A DNA stretch of 64,000 nucleotides from Aquamicrobium lusatiense (GTDB taxonomy: Bacteria > Pseudomonadota > Alphaproteobacteria > Rhizobiales > Rhizobiaceae). The stretch spans positions 124,001-188,000 of the forward strand of contig NZ_JACHEU010000002.1 of NCBI RefSeq assembly GCF_014201615.1. Direction: 5' to 3'. Both the position numbers and the translations under genes were made by a program. Shown here one piece after another: positions 8,217 to 17,928 of the stretch. Each line of letters opens with the position of its first letter. The stretch's first letter is position 1. Below the pieces are notes generated by a model. That model had not been told where the DNA came from. It saw nothing but the letters and a program-made list of their open reading frames with translations, and ran no database searches.

Positions 8217-9163
8217 GCACCACCTGGCATGACATGTTTCTGCTGCTGCTCGGTATCGGCGGCGTGCTGGTGCTGGCCTCGCTCGTCGGGCGCATCCTGC
8301 AATGGCGGCTTTCCCCGGACGGCTCCAACAGCACCATCGAAAACCTGAACGCACGCATCAACGCCTGGTGGATCATGGCGATCCTCATCGCCATCGCCTT
8401 CATCGCCGGACGCGTCGGGGTGCTGGTACTGTTCGCCTTCTGCTCCTTCGCCGCCCTGCGCGAATTCGTGACGCTGACCAACACCCGCCGCGCCGACCAC
8501 TGGGCACTGGCGACGGCCTTCTTCGTCGTCGTGCCGCTTCAGTATTTCCTGTTGTGGAAAGAGGAGTACGGCATCTTCAGCGTGTTCATCCCGGTCTATG
8601 CGTTCCTTTTGATGCCGATCATCGCGGTGATCCGTGGCGACACCCACAACTTCCTCGTCCGCATCGCCGAGCTGCAATGGGCGCTGATGATCTGCGTGTT
8701 CTGCGCCTCGCATGTGCCGGCGCTGCTGACCCTGAACATTCCGGGCTTCGAGGGCCGCAACGTCCTGCTGATCGCCTTCCTCGTCATCGTCGTGCAATTG
8801 AGCGACGTGCTGCAATATGTGTGGGGCAAGCTCTTCGGCCGCACGAAGATCGCGCCCAACCTTTCGCCTTCAAAAACAGTCGAGGGGTTTGTCGGCGGCG
8901 TCGCCTCGGCAACTCTAATTGGGGCGGGCCTGTGGTGGATCACGCCGTTCACGCCCGTTCAGGCCGGCATCATGGCCTTCGTCATTGCCATGATGGGCTT
9001 CTTCGGCGGGCTGGTGATGTCGGCGATCAAGCGTGATCGCGGCGTCAAGGACTGGGGCCATCTGATCGACGGGCATGGCGGGCTGATCGACCGGCTGGAT
9101 TCGGTCGTCTTCTCGGCGCCCGTCTTCTTCCACCTCACGCGCTACTGGTGGTCGCTGTCATGA
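8213..9163 (+). CDS. Phosphatidate cytidylyltransferase (CdsA-like)
   Basis: A 316-residue polytopic membrane protein with about eight hydrophobic segments. The C-terminal CdsA signature is clear: APNLSPSKTVEGFVGG at about 220-235, then SAIKRDRGVKDWGHLIDGHG with the conserved KDWG and GHGG-x-x-DR-x-DS elements. It would make CDP-diacylglycerol from phosphatidate and CTP. It is translationally coupled to the upstream acyltransferase (4-bp overlap) and supplies the substrate for the phosphatidyltransferase downstream. Whether it is the cell's main CdsA or a specialised paralogue cannot be told from this window. Confidence 0.9.
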   Translation: MSTTWHDMFLLLLGIGGVLVLASLVGRILQWRLSPDGSNSTIENLNARINAWWIMAILIAIAFIAGRVGVLVLFAFCSFAALREFVTLTNTRRADHWALATAFFVVVPLQYFLLWKEEYGIFSVFIPVYAFLLMPIIAVIRGDTHNFLVRIAELQWALMICVFCASHVPALLTLNIPGFEGRNVLLIAFLVIVVQLSDVLQYVWGKLFGRTKIAPNLSPSKTVEGFVGGVASATLIGAGLWWITPFTPVQAGIMAFVIAMMGFFGGLVMSAIKRDRGVKDWGHLIDGHGGLIDRLDSVVFSAPVFFHLTRYWWSLS

Positions 9164-9203
9164 AGGCGGCGCTGAACATCACAACCGGCAAGGACTGACG
9201 ATC

Positions 9204-9848
9204 ATGGAAAAAGGCCACCGCAGGCCGCTGGCCAGCCGCGACACGCGCTGGGCCCAGACCATGGCAAAGCGCATGGTTCACATGTCGATCACGCCCAACG
9301 CGATCTCGCAGGCCAGCATGGTCATGGCCGCGCTGGCCGGCATCGCCTTTTTCTTCTCCGGCGCGAATGAAGGCGCAGCCCGCATCGTGTTGCTGATTGC
9401 GGCGGCCCTGTTTTGCCAGTTGCGCCTGTTGTGCAACCTGTTTGACGGCATGGTCGCGGTGGAAGGCGGCAAGGCAGAAGCGGACGGGCCGTTCTGGAAT
9501 GAATTCCCCGACCGCGCCGCCGACATCATGATCTTCGCCGGCATCGGCTACGGGATCGGCGAGCCTGGGCTCGGCTGGGCGGCTGCCGCATTCGCCGTGC
9601 TCACCGCCTATGTGCGCGAGCTTGGCCGCGCCAATGGCGTGGCAAGCGACTTCTGCGGCCCCATGGCCAAGCAGCACCGCATGGCAGTGGTGACAGGCGC
9701 GGCCCTGCTTTCGGTGTTCGGGTTCCTGTGGGACGGCCGCAACGAGGTGCTGGTGGCAGCGCTGTGGATCATCGCCGCAGGGGCCGCGCTCACCGCCCTT
9801 CGCCGCGGCTTCAGACAGGTGAAGCGCCTGCGCGCCGGCAAGAGCTGA
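9204..9848 (+). CDS. CDP-alcohol phosphatidyltransferase-family protein with altered active-site motif
   Basis: A 214-residue membrane protein of the CDP-OH-P transferase family. The family signature is D-x2-DG-x2-AR-x8-G-x3-D-x3-D. Here the spacing is kept exactly (NLFDGMVAV, then G, PFWN, EFPD), but the first Asp is Asn, the Arg is Val and the third Asp is Asn; only the second and last Asp remain. The metal site is therefore changed. From memory, Asn-containing variants also occur in a subfamily near E. coli YnbA, whose operon also carries a CdsA-like gene. It follows the CdsA-like gene by 40 bp. The acceptor alcohol is unknown. Confidence 0.8.
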   Translation: MEKGHRRPLASRDTRWAQTMAKRMVHMSITPNAISQASMVMAALAGIAFFFSGANEGAARIVLLIAAALFCQLRLLCNLFDGMVAVEGGKAEADGPFWNEFPDRAADIMIFAGIGYGIGEPGLGWAAAAFAVLTAYVRELGRANGVASDFCGPMAKQHRMAVVTGAALLSVFGFLWDGRNEVLVAALWIIAAGAALTALRRGFRQVKRLRAGKS

Positions 9849-9870
9849 CGCCGGCCGCCTCCCCGCCGGG

Positions 9871-12021
9871 TCAGATGTTGCGGCGCTTGCCTTCCATGAG
9901 GTCGAGCACGGCGCGCGCGGCATCCAGCACATTGGTGCCGGGGCCGAACACGGCGGCCACGCCATGGTCGAGCAGATACTGGTAGTCCTGACGCGGGATG
10001 ACGCCCCCGACCACGACGATGACCTCGCTTGCACCCCGCGCCTTCAGCGCCTCCACCAGTTGCGGGGCCAGCGTCTTGTGCCCTGCCGCCAGCGACGACA
10101 TGCCGACCACCTGCACCTTCGACTTCACCGCGAGATCGGCCGCCTCCTCCGGCGTCTGGAACAGCGGGCCGGCGATGACCTCGAAGCCGAGATCGCCGAA
10201 GGCCGAGGCGATGACCTTGGCGCCGCGATCGTGCCCGTCCTGCCCGAGCTTGGCGACCATGATGCGGGGTGAAGCGCCCAGCGCCTTCGAGAACTGATCC
10301 AGCCGGTCGACCAGATTCTCATATTCCGGCTCGCCCTCATAGGCGGGGCCGTAGACCTTGCTCACCACTTTCGGCACGGCCGAGTGATCGCCGAAGGCAT
10401 CGCGCAGGGCATCGGAAATTTCGCCGAGCGTGGCGCGCGCCCGCGCCGCCTCCACGGCGGCTTCGAGGATGTTGCCCTGCCCCGAGCGCGCCACCTCGCG
10501 CAGCCGGTCCAGCGTTGCCTCGGCCTTCTTCGGGTCGCGCTGGCGTCTGGTGCGCTCGATGCGGGCGATCTGCGCCTCGCGCACCGCCTTGTTGTCGATG
10601 TCGAGAATGTCGATCTCGTCCTCGGTTTCGAGGCGGTACTTGTTGACGCCGACGATCACCTCGTCGCCGCGGTCGATGGCCGCCTGCTTGCGGGTCGCCG
10701 CCTCCTCGATCAGGCGCTTCGGCAGGCCGTCATTGACCGCCTTGGTCATGCCGCCCATCGCCTCGACCTCTTCGATCAGCTTCCACGCTGCATCGGCAAG
10801 CTCATTGGTCAGGCTCTCGACATAGTAGGAGCCGGCCAGCGGATCGACCACCTTCGTCACGCCCGTCTCGTGCTGGAGGATGAGCTGGGTGTTGCGGGCA
10901 ATGCGCGCCGAAAATTCAGTCGGCAGCGCGATCGCCTCGTCGAAGGAGTTGGTGTGCAGCGACTGCGTGCCGCCGAGTGCCGCCGCCAGCGCCTCATAGG
11001 CGGTGCGCACGACATTGTTGTAGGGGTCCTGCTCCTGCAGCGACACGCCGGAGGTCTGGCAATGGGTGCGCAGCATCAGCGAGGACGGCTTTTTCGGCTC
11101 GAACTCCTGCATGATGCGCGTCCACAACAGGCGCGCGGCGCGCAGCTTGGCCGCTTCCATGAAGAAGTTCATGCCGATGGCGAAGAAGAAGGAGAGCCGC
11201 CCGGCAAACTCATCGACATCGAGGCCCTTCTTCAGCGCCGCCCGCACATATTCGCGCCCGTCGGCCAGCGTGAATGCCAGTTCCTGCACCAGCGTCGCGC
11301 CGGCTTCCTGCATGTGATAGCCGGAAATGGAGATGGAGTTGAACTTCGGCATCTCCTTCGCCGTGTATTCGATGATGTCCGCGATAATCCGCATCGAAGG
11401 CTCGGGCGGATAGATGTAGGTGTTGCGGACCATGAACTCCTTGAGAATATCGTTCTGGATGGTGCCCGACAGTTTTTCACGCGGCACGCCCTGCTCTTCA
11501 CCGGCCACGATGAAGTTAGCGAGCACGGGAATGACCGCGCCGTTCATGGTCATCGAGACGGAAATCTGGTCGAGCGGAATGCCCTCGAACAGGATCTTCA
11601 TGTCCTCGACGGAATCGATGGCGACGCCTGCCTTGCCGACATCGCCGACCACGCGCGGATGGTCGCTGTCATAGCCGCGATGGGTGGCAAGGTCGAAGGC
11701 GACCGACACGCCCTGCTGGCCCGCCGCCAGCGCCTTGCGGTAGAAGGCGTTGGATTCCTCCGCCGTGGAGAAACCCGCATACTGGCGGATCGTCCATGGA
11801 CGCCCCGCATACATGGTGGCGCGCGGACCGCGCACGAAGGGCGCGAAGCCCGGCAGGCTGCCGAGATGATTGACACCATCCAGATCGTCGGCCGTGTAGA
11901 GCGGCTTGACGGGAATGCCTTCCGGCGTGTTCCAAACCAGCGTATCGGGATCGCGCCTGACCTCCTTTTCGGCCAGGGTGCGCCATTTCTCGATATTGGG
12001 GTCGGGCTTCGGATCGCTCAT
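9871..12021 (-). CDS. scpA: Methylmalonyl-CoA mutase, adenosylcobalamin-dependent
   Basis: A 716-residue full-length mutase. The N-terminal TIM barrel carries the substrate region ([20 protein letters not shown] near 70-90). The C-terminal B12 domain has DGHDRG (D-x-H-x2-G), whose histidine ligates cobalt, and the downstream GG nucleotide-loop motif. It interconverts (R)-methylmalonyl-CoA and succinyl-CoA, the last step of propionyl-CoA assimilation. ATG at 12021 is preferred because AGGGA is 6 nt upstream; a GTG one codon earlier is possible. It starts 13 bp after pccA, so pccB, pccA and the mutase form one operon. No epimerase gene is visible. Confidence 0.95.
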   Translation of the reverse strand: MSDPKPDPNIEKWRTLAEKEVRRDPDTLVWNTPEGIPVKPLYTADDLDGVNHLGSLPGFAPFVRGPRATMYAGRPWTIRQYAGFSTAEESNAFYRKALAAGQQGVSVAFDLATHRGYDSDHPRVVGDVGKAGVAIDSVEDMKILFEGIPLDQISVSMTMNGAVIPVLANFIVAGEEQGVPREKLSGTIQNDILKEFMVRNTYIYPPEPSMRIIADIIEYTAKEMPKFNSISISGYHMQEAGATLVQELAFTLADGREYVRAALKKGLDVDEFAGRLSFFFAIGMNFFMEAAKLRAARLLWTRIMQEFEPKKPSSLMLRTHCQTSGVSLQEQDPYNNVVRTAYEALAAALGGTQSLHTNSFDEAIALPTEFSARIARNTQLILQHETGVTKVVDPLAGSYYVESLTNELADAAWKLIEEVEAMGGMTKAVNDGLPKRLIEEAATRKQAAIDRGDEVIVGVNKYRLETEDEIDILDIDNKAVREAQIARIERTRRQRDPKKAEATLDRLREVARSGQGNILEAAVEAARARATLGEISDALRDAFGDHSAVPKVVSKVYGPAYEGEPEYENLVDRLDQFSKALGASPRIMVAKLGQDGHDRGAKVIASAFGDLGFEVIAGPLFQTPEEAADLAVKSKVQVVGMSSLAAGHKTLAPQLVEALKARGASEVIVVVGGVIPRQDYQYLLDHGVAAVFGPGTNVLDAARAVLDLMEGKRRNI

Positions 12022-12034
12022 CACAATTCCCTGC

Positions 12035-14038
12035 CTATTCGAATTCGAGGATCAGTTCGTCGACGGCAAGGCTGGCACCCGGCTCGACGGCAACGCGGCT
12101 GACCTTGCCGGCCTTTTCGGCGCGCAGCACGTTTTCCATCTTCATCGCCTCGACGGTGGCCAGCGCCTGTCCTTCCTGCACCTCGTCACCTTCGTGAACG
12201 GCGATGGAGGTGACCACGCCCGGCATCGGACACAGAAGCATCTTCGACGTATCGGGCGGAAGCTTGACCGGCATCAGCCTGGCCAGTTCCGCGACGCGGG
12301 GGCTGCGCACATAGGCTTTCGCATCGATGCCGCGCCAGCGCAGGTGCATCGAGGAGCCGTTGAGCGTGATCTTCACGCCCATCACCTCGCCATCCACCAC
12401 GAAAACCGCATGGGTGGAGCCGGGCAGCCACTCGCTCGCAACAGCGACACTCTCACCATCCGCGAAGGCTATCGTGTCGCTGGCGGCACCTTCAGTCACG
12501 GCGAGCGCGAATTCATGATCGGCAACTGTCGCCACCCAGTCTGCGCCGATGCTGCGCGGATGGTTGGCGAGCACGCCGGAAATCTGCGCCGCGCGGCGCG
12601 CAAGCCGCAGATGGATGAAGGTGGCGACCGCCGCCAGCCGGCGCGCCTGACGCTCGCCTGCGGTGACGCCGCCAAAACCGTCGGGAAATTCCTCGGCGAT
12701 GTAGGCGGTGGTCAGCCGCCCGTCCCGGAAGCGCTGCTGATCCATCACCGCCGACAGGAACGGCAGATTGTGGCCGATGCCCTCGACCTCGAAATCGTCC
12801 AGCGCGCGGCCCATGGCCTCGATGGCGCCGAGGCGATCCGGCGCCCACGCGCACAGCTTGGCGATCATGGGGTCGTAATGCATGGAAATCTCGCCGCCCT
12901 CGAACACGCCGGTGTCGTTGCGGATGATGGTGTCATCGTCGCTTCTGCCTTCCGCCGGCGGGCGATAGCGCGTCAGGCGGCCGATGGAGGGCAGGAAGTT
13001 GCGATAGGGGTCTTCGGCATAGAGGCGGCTTTCGATGGCCCAGCCGTTCAGCTTCACGTCGCCCTGCGCGATGCGCAGCTTCTCGCCGGCCGCAACCCGG
13101 ATCATCTCCTCCACCAGATCGATACCGGTGATCAGCTCCGTCACCGGATGCTCGACCTGAAGGCGGGTGTTCATTTCAAGGAAGTAGAAATTGCGGTCGC
13201 CATCGACGATGAACTCGACCGTGCCGGCCGAAAAATAGCCGACCGCGCGCGACAGTGCCACGGCCTGCTCACCCATGGCTTTTCGTGTCGCCTCATCGAG
13301 GAAGGGCGACGGGGCCTCCTCGATGACTTTCTGGTTGCGGCGCTGGATCGAACATTCGCGCTCGCCGAGGTAGAGAATGGTGCCGTGCTTGTCGCCCAGC
13401 ACCTGAATCTCGATATGGCGCGGCTGGGTGACGAATTTCTCGATGAAGATCCGGTCGTCGCCGAAGGAGGATTTCGCCTCGTTCTTCGACGACTGGAAGC
13501 CCTCGCGCGCCTCGGCATCGTTCCACGCGATGCGCATGCCCTTGCCGCCACCGCCGGCGGAGGCCTTGATCATCACCGGATAGCCGATCTGGGAGGCGAT
13601 GCGCACCGCCTCATCGGCATCCTCTATGAGCCCCATATGGCCGGGCACGGTGGAAACGCCCGCTTCCGCCGCCAGCTTCTTGGAGGTGATCTTGTCGCCC
13701 ATCGCCTCGATGGCTTTCACCGGCGGGCCGATGAAGGCGACGCCTTCCTGCTCCAGCGCCTCGGCGAAAGCCGCGTTTTCCGACAGGAAGCCATAGCCGG
13801 GGTGGACGGCATCAGCGCCTGTCTTGCGGATGGCTTCGAGGATTTTGTCGATGACGATGTAGGACTGCGACGAGGGCGCGGGACCTATATGCACCGCCTC
13901 ATCGGCCTGACGCACGTGCAGCGCATCGCGGTCGGCGTCCGAATAGACGGCGACGGTTTTGATACCCAGCTTCTTCGCGGTGCGGATGACCCGACAGGCG
14001 ATTTCGCCGCGATTGGCAATGAGGATCTTCTTGAACAT
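12035..14038 (-). CDS. pccA: Propionyl-CoA carboxylase, biotin-carboxylase/carrier subunit alpha
   Basis: A 667-residue protein. The order is biotin carboxylase N-domain ([20 protein letters not shown]), ATP-grasp domain (glycine loop [11 protein letters not shown] near 160), biotin carboxylase C-domain, a BT linker, and a C-terminal biotinyl domain with the biotinylated lysine in VEAMKME. It carboxylates its biotin with bicarbonate and ATP, then PccB passes CO2 to propionyl-CoA. ATG at 14038 has GGAGA upstream. It is 22 bp after a small membrane-protein gene and 13 bp before the mutase. Confidence 0.95.
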   Translation of the reverse strand: MFKKILIANRGEIACRVIRTAKKLGIKTVAVYSDADRDALHVRQADEAVHIGPAPSSQSYIVIDKILEAIRKTGADAVHPGYGFLSENAAFAEALEQEGVAFIGPPVKAIEAMGDKITSKKLAAEAGVSTVPGHMGLIEDADEAVRIASQIGYPVMIKASAGGGGKGMRIAWNDAEAREGFQSSKNEAKSSFGDDRIFIEKFVTQPRHIEIQVLGDKHGTILYLGERECSIQRRNQKVIEEAPSPFLDEATRKAMGEQAVALSRAVGYFSAGTVEFIVDGDRNFYFLEMNTRLQVEHPVTELITGIDLVEEMIRVAAGEKLRIAQGDVKLNGWAIESRLYAEDPYRNFLPSIGRLTRYRPPAEGRSDDDTIIRNDTGVFEGGEISMHYDPMIAKLCAWAPDRLGAIEAMGRALDDFEVEGIGHNLPFLSAVMDQQRFRDGRLTTAYIAEEFPDGFGGVTAGERQARRLAAVATFIHLRLARRAAQISGVLANHPRSIGADWVATVADHEFALAVTEGAASDTIAFADGESVAVASEWLPGSTHAVFVVDGEVMGVKITLNGSSMHLRWRGIDAKAYVRSPRVAELARLMPVKLPPDTSKMLLCPMPGVVTSIAVHEGDEVQEGQALATVEAMKMENVLRAEKAGKVSRVAVEPGASLAVDELILEFE

Positions 14039-14060
14039 CAGCCCGTCTCCAGTCCCCAAA

Positions 14061-14342
14061 TCAGTCTTTGAATTTCTTCTCGTAAGGCATCGTCAGAAGT
14101 GCGGAAGCGGTGACCACGCCGCCGAACACGAAGGCGAAAGGCGCAACCAGCAGCAATATCGGGATGACCGGATTTGCCGCCCGGTCTATGCGTGCGCCGA
14201 TGCCGCCAATGTCGAGCCAGATGATGGCGATGGCCGTCAGCGCCCCGATCAGCGCGCCAAGCGCTGCGTTCAGCGCCATGAAGCGCAGCATCTGCCAGTG
14301 GTCCTTTCGGGCCGCCTCCGGCGTCAGCTTCGGCTTGTTCAT
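14061..14342 (-). CDS. Small two-helix membrane protein in the propionyl-CoA operon
   Basis: A 93-residue protein starting MNKPKLTPEAARKDHWQML, with strong GGAGGAG before the ATG at 14342. Two hydrophobic helices are predicted by eye (about 22-44 and 58-80), the first rich in Gly-Ala-Leu. The C-terminus is charged (MPYEKKFKD). I do not recognise a family with a known function; it resembles the DUF-type hypothetical proteins often found beside pcc genes in this order. It lies between pccB (19 bp upstream) and pccA (22 bp downstream), so it is transcribed with them, and a role in propionate metabolism or transport is only suggested by location. Confidence 0.75.
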   Translation of the reverse strand: MNKPKLTPEAARKDHWQMLRFMALNAALGALIGALTAIAIIWLDIGGIGARIDRAANPVIPILLLVAPFAFVFGGVVTASALLTMPYEKKFKD

Positions 14343-14361
14343 CGCTCCTCCGGCCCCGCTC

Positions 14362-15894
14362 TCACAGAGGCATCGTGTCATGCTTGCGCCACGGACCTTC
14401 CACGCGCTTGTTGCGCAGTGCTGCAAAGGCACGCGCGATGCGGCGGCGCGAGGAATGCGGCATGATCACCTCGTCGATGAAGCCGCGCTCGGCTGCGACG
14501 AACGGATTGGCGAAACGCTCTTCATATTCGGCCGTGCGCGCGGAGATCTTTTCCGCATCGCCCAGTTCCGAGCGGTAGAGGATCTCGGTCGCGCCCTTGG
14601 CGCCCATCACCGCGATCTCGGCCGTCGGCCAGGCATAGTTGATGTCGGCGCCGATGTGCTTGGAGGCCATGACGTCATAGGCCCCGCCATAAGCCTTGCG
14701 GGTGATCAGCGTCACCATCGGCACGGTCGCCTGCGCATAGGCGAACAGAAGCTTCGCGCCATGCTTGATGACGCCGCCATATTCCTGCGCCGTGCCGGGC
14801 AGGAAGCCGGGCACGTCCACCAGCGTCAGGAGCGGGATGTTGAAGGCGTCGCAGAAGCGCACGAAGCGCGCGGCCTTGCGCGAGGAATCGATGTCGAGGC
14901 AGCCGGCCAGCACCATGGGCTGGTTGGCGACAACGCCCACCGTCTGCCCCTCGATGCGCATCAGGCAGGTGATGATGTTCTTCGCGAACGCTTCCTGAAC
15001 CTCGAAGAAGTCGCCCTCGTCGGCAATCGCCGCGATCAGCTCCTTCATGTCGTAGGGCTTGTTGGCCGAATCCGGCACCAGCGTGTCGAGCTTCATGTCG
15101 ACGCGCGCCGGATCGTCATGGAAGGGTCGGACCGGCGGCTTCTCGCGGCTGTTGAGCGGCAGGTAGTCGAACAGCTTGCGCACGCCCTCCAGCGCCTCGA
15201 CATCGTTCTCGAACGCGCCGTCGGCCACGGAGGATTTCTGCGTGTGCGTTCGCGCGCCGCCCAGTTCCTCGGCCGTCACGATCTCGTTGGTAACGGTCTT
15301 CACCACGTCCGGCCCTGTGACGAACATGTAGGACGAGTCGCGCACCATGAAGATGAAATCGGTCATCGCCGGCGAGTAGACCGCGCCTCCAGCGCAGGGG
15401 CCCATGATCACCGAAATCTGTGGCACCACGCCCGACGCGTCGACATTGCGCTTGAACACGTCGGCATAGCCGGCGAGCGATGCAACACCTTCCTGAATGC
15501 GCGCGCCGCCGGAATCGTTGAGGCCGATCACCGGCGCGCCGTTCTTCACGGCCATGTCCATGATCTTGCAGATCTTCTGCGCATGGGTTTCCGACAGCGA
15601 ACCGCCGAGCACGGTGAAATCCTGCGAAAACACATAGACCAGCCGGCCGTTGATGGTTCCCCAGCCGGTCACCACGCCGTCGCCCGCCACCTTCTGGCTC
15701 GCCATGCCGAAATCGGTGGCGCGGTGGGTGACATACATGTCGAACTCCTCGAAGGAGCCCTCGTCCAGCAGAACCTCGACGCGCTCGCGCGCCGTCAGCT
15801 TGCCCTTGGCGTGCTGGGCATCGATGCGCCGCTGGCCGCCGCCAAGACGGGCTTCGGCGCGGCGCGCCTCCAGTTGCTCGAGAACGTTGCGCAT
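14362..15894 (-). CDS. pccB: Propionyl-CoA carboxylase, carboxyltransferase subunit beta
   Basis: A 510-residue carboxyltransferase with N- and C-terminal crotonase-fold halves. Recognisable blocks are the oxyanion-hole loops [20 protein letters not shown] in the N-half and [20 protein letters not shown] in the C-half, plus the ending typical of PccB ([16 protein letters not shown]). It transfers CO2 from PccA-biotin to propionyl-CoA. The start [17 protein letters not shown] is set by GGGGAGG upstream. A short coding stretch upstream ends in a TGA that shares a base with this ATG (TGATG). It is the first large gene of the propionyl-CoA operon. Confidence 0.95.
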   Translation of the reverse strand: MRNVLEQLEARRAEARLGGGQRRIDAQHAKGKLTARERVEVLLDEGSFEEFDMYVTHRATDFGMASQKVAGDGVVTGWGTINGRLVYVFSQDFTVLGGSLSETHAQKICKIMDMAVKNGAPVIGLNDSGGARIQEGVASLAGYADVFKRNVDASGVVPQISVIMGPCAGGAVYSPAMTDFIFMVRDSSYMFVTGPDVVKTVTNEIVTAEELGGARTHTQKSSVADGAFENDVEALEGVRKLFDYLPLNSREKPPVRPFHDDPARVDMKLDTLVPDSANKPYDMKELIAAIADEGDFFEVQEAFAKNIITCLMRIEGQTVGVVANQPMVLAGCLDIDSSRKAARFVRFCDAFNIPLLTLVDVPGFLPGTAQEYGGVIKHGAKLLFAYAQATVPMVTLITRKAYGGAYDVMASKHIGADINYAWPTAEIAVMGAKGATEILYRSELGDAEKISARTAEYEERFANPFVAAERGFIDEVIMPHSSRRRIARAFAALRNKRVEGPWRKHDTMPL

Positions 15895-15947
15895 CAGTGG
15901 CCCTCCCCAAAGCTGCGGAGAACAGGCACGAAAAGCGGTGTCGGCAT
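15894..15947 (-). CDS. Candidate 17-residue leader peptide coupled to pccB
   Basis: A short open frame, [17 protein letters not shown], preceded by a purine-rich Shine-Dalgarno stretch (GAGGGAGAGA) 2-3 nt before its ATG. Its TGA overlaps the pccB ATG by one base. The arrangement is what translational coupling or a leader-peptide control would need. The peptide resembles nothing I know, so the case rests on the ribosome site and the TGATG junction only. Confidence 0.45.
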   Translation of the reverse strand: MPTPLFVPVLRSFGEGH

Positions 15948-16035
15948 GGTCTCTCCCTCGCCGGCAGCCTGAGCCGGCTTTGTTTCCATTCCGATAGAGC
16001 CAGGCGCTCCCCAAGAAAATGCTGGAACGGGTGGA

Positions 16036-16082
16036 TTTGCATAGTATAGAATTTTGCAAATTGCGAATTGTGAAAATGCGAA
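16036..16082. promoter_or_regulatory. Divergent pccB/pccR control region with clustered TTTGCAAA-like sites
   Basis: The perfect palindrome TTTGCAAA lies at 16053-16060, followed in phase by TTGCGAA (16061-16067), TTGTGAA (16068-16074) and ATGCGAA (16076-16082), with a further TTTGCATA at 16036-16043. On the minus strand TATACT (16048-16043) is a good -10 for pccB, so these sites would cover its -35 region; they also run up to the pccR start. TTTGCAAA is, from memory, the core of RamB and PccR operators, members of the same regulator family. The region is much more AT-rich than its surroundings. Confidence 0.6.
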
Positions 16083-16083
16083 C

Positions 16084-17493
16084 ATGTCAACAGGCAAGCT
16101 CTATATCGGCCGCAAGGTACGCGAATCCCGCCTCGCCCACGGCCACACGCAAGCCGCCTTCGCCGAACGGCTGGGCATCTCGACCAGCTATCTGAACCAG
16201 ATCGAGAACAATCAGCGCCCGGTTTCGGCCACGGTGCTGCTGGCGCTGGCCGAGAAATTCCAGATCGAGATGTCGGAGCTTTCGGCCGGCAGCAGCGACC
16301 GGCTTTTATCCGCGCTTTCCGAAGCACTGGCCGATCCGCTGTTTGAAAACTATTCGCCCGGCATGCAGGAACTCAAGCTTGTGGTGCAGAATGCGCCGGG
16401 CCTCGCCCACGCGCTGGTGGCCTGCCATCAGGCCTATCGCCGCAACAGCGAACAGCTTGCCGGTTTCGACCAGATGTCGCGCACCAGCGGACTGGCCGAC
16501 CCCACGCCTTACGAGGAAGTGCGCGACTTCTTCCATTTCATGGACAACTACATCCACGAGATTGACATGGCCGGCGAGAAGCTGGCCCACTCAATCGGCA
16601 TTCCGGAGGCGGAAACGGGTGCGGCACTCGCCGCCCATCTGGAAATGCGCCACGGCGTGCGCATCCTCAAGGCGGCGGAAGGCGAGGAAGTCCTGCGCCG
16701 CTACGATCCCGCTTCCAGGCTTCTCTACCTGAACGCCTATTCGCCCGCGTCAACGCGCCATTTCCAGATGGCCTACCAGATTGCCTCGCTGGAACTGAAG
16801 ACGGAGATCGACACCATCGCGCGCCGCGCCGAATTCCGCTCACCGGAATCAGTCGAAATCTGCCGCATCGGCCTGCGCAACTATTTCGCCGGGGCCGTCA
16901 CCCTGCCCTACCAGAGCTTTGTCACCGCCGCGCGCGAGTTGCGCCACGATCTGGAACTGCTGGCCGCCCGCTTCGGCGCGAGCCTCGAACAGGTGGCGCA
17001 CCGCCTTTCCACGCTGCAACGCCCCGGCATGAAAGGCGTGCCCGTCTTCTTCGCCCGCTTCGACCGGGCCGGCAACATCACCAAGCGCCACAGCGCCGCC
17101 AAGCTTCAATTCGCCCGCTTTGGCGCCGCCTGCCCCTTGTGGAACGTGCACCAGTCCTTCGAGCTGCCCGGCCGCATCATCAGGCAACTGGCCGAGACGC
17201 CGGACGGCGTGCGTTATCTGTGCGTGGCGACCGAAATCGCCAAGTCCGGCGGCGGCTTCAACGCGTCGCGAAGGCGCTACGCCATCGCGCTCGGCTGCGA
17301 GGTCGCTTATGCCGGCGACTTTGTCTATGCGGACGGCCTCGATCTGAACAACCGTGCCGCTTTCGATCCGATCGGCATTTCCTGCCGCATCTGCGAGCGC
17401 GCCAGTTGCGACCAGCGCGCCAGCCCGCCCTTCAAACGGCGCCTGCACGTCGATCACGATCTGCGCTCACCAGTGCCGTACCGGCTGGAATGA
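16084..17493 (+). CDS. pccR: ScfR-family regulator of propionyl-CoA carboxylation (PccR-like)
   Basis: A 469-residue XRE-type regulator. It has an N-terminal helix-turn-helix ([34 protein letters not shown]), a central IrrE/ImmA-like domain (about 150-290), and the C-terminal DUF2083 region ending with a Cys cluster, C-R-I-C-E-R-x2-C. This layout is that of short-chain fatty acyl-CoA regulators such as PccR and RamB. ATG at 16084 was chosen; an in-frame TTG at 16054 would place the operator palindrome inside the gene. No clear ribosome site precedes it. It is divergent from pccB and probably senses propionyl-CoA, as in Rhodobacter PccR (family knowledge). Confidence 0.85.
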   Translation: MSTGKLYIGRKVRESRLAHGHTQAAFAERLGISTSYLNQIENNQRPVSATVLLALAEKFQIEMSELSAGSSDRLLSALSEALADPLFENYSPGMQELKLVVQNAPGLAHALVACHQAYRRNSEQLAGFDQMSRTSGLADPTPYEEVRDFFHFMDNYIHEIDMAGEKLAHSIGIPEAETGAALAAHLEMRHGVRILKAAEGEEVLRRYDPASRLLYLNAYSPASTRHFQMAYQIASLELKTEIDTIARRAEFRSPESVEICRIGLRNYFAGAVTLPYQSFVTAARELRHDLELLAARFGASLEQVAHRLSTLQRPGMKGVPVFFARFDRAGNITKRHSAAKLQFARFGAACPLWNVHQSFELPGRIIRQLAETPDGVRYLCVATEIAKSGGGFNASRRRYAIALGCEVAYAGDFVYADGLDLNNRAAFDPIGISCRICERASCDQRASPPFKRRLHVDHDLRSPVPYRLE

Positions 17494-17928
17494 CGAAGTT
17501 CCCCAGGCGACGTTAAGCGGCCTCGTCAGGCGGTGCATTAGACACCCCGGCAAGCGATTTTCCGACGTTCCCGGACGGTATGAATCCGCAAATGAAGGCC
17601 TTGCGAGTCGCAGCGAGGACTCCGAAGCGACTTTTTGTCAATTCCCATTTGATGTGGGATTCAACTGGGGGTAGATTAACCACGAATCAGTCGATCCTGC
17701 GGGGGCGGGGCGAGCAATCTGAAGTCTGAAGCAGCGGGCGAAATGCCTGCCGCAAGGCGCGATGGCCTTCGCGTCCCCCGACGGAGTCGCCCGGTCGGGC
17801 ATTGCCGGTGCCCAGTGCGTTCCCGGCAGCATGTGTTCCCAAATTCCGGCGTCCAACGTGATTGTGATGCGTATCCGCCCGCCGTGTTTCCTCCACGGCG
17901 AACGACCGATTCTGGCCAGAAGACTGTC
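17494..17928. other. 435-bp gap upstream of visN
   Basis: No gene or RNA that I can support. The only notable sequence is TTAACCACGAATC at 17676-17688. Its first 12 bases recur exactly upstream of flaB at 35851-35862, and it includes a TTAACC half-site of the CtrA type and a GANTC methylation site. The visN promoter should lie here. No terminator for pccR is evident. Confidence 0.4.

Noticed and set aside
5508..8354. A 948-codon open frame on the minus strand
   Set aside because: It lies across the LysR gene, the permease and the acyltransferase in other frames; composition is Arg/Ala-rich as expected of GC-rich shadows.
10384..12102. A 572-codon plus-strand frame over the methylmalonyl-CoA mutase
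   Set aside because: Antisense shadow of a well-supported enzyme.
11906..14071. A 721-codon plus-strand frame over pccA
   Set aside because: Antisense shadow; rich in His, Arg, Asp and Leu as typical of such frames.
14110..15972. A 620-codon plus-strand frame over pccB
   Set aside because: Antisense shadow of pccB with no recognisable domain.
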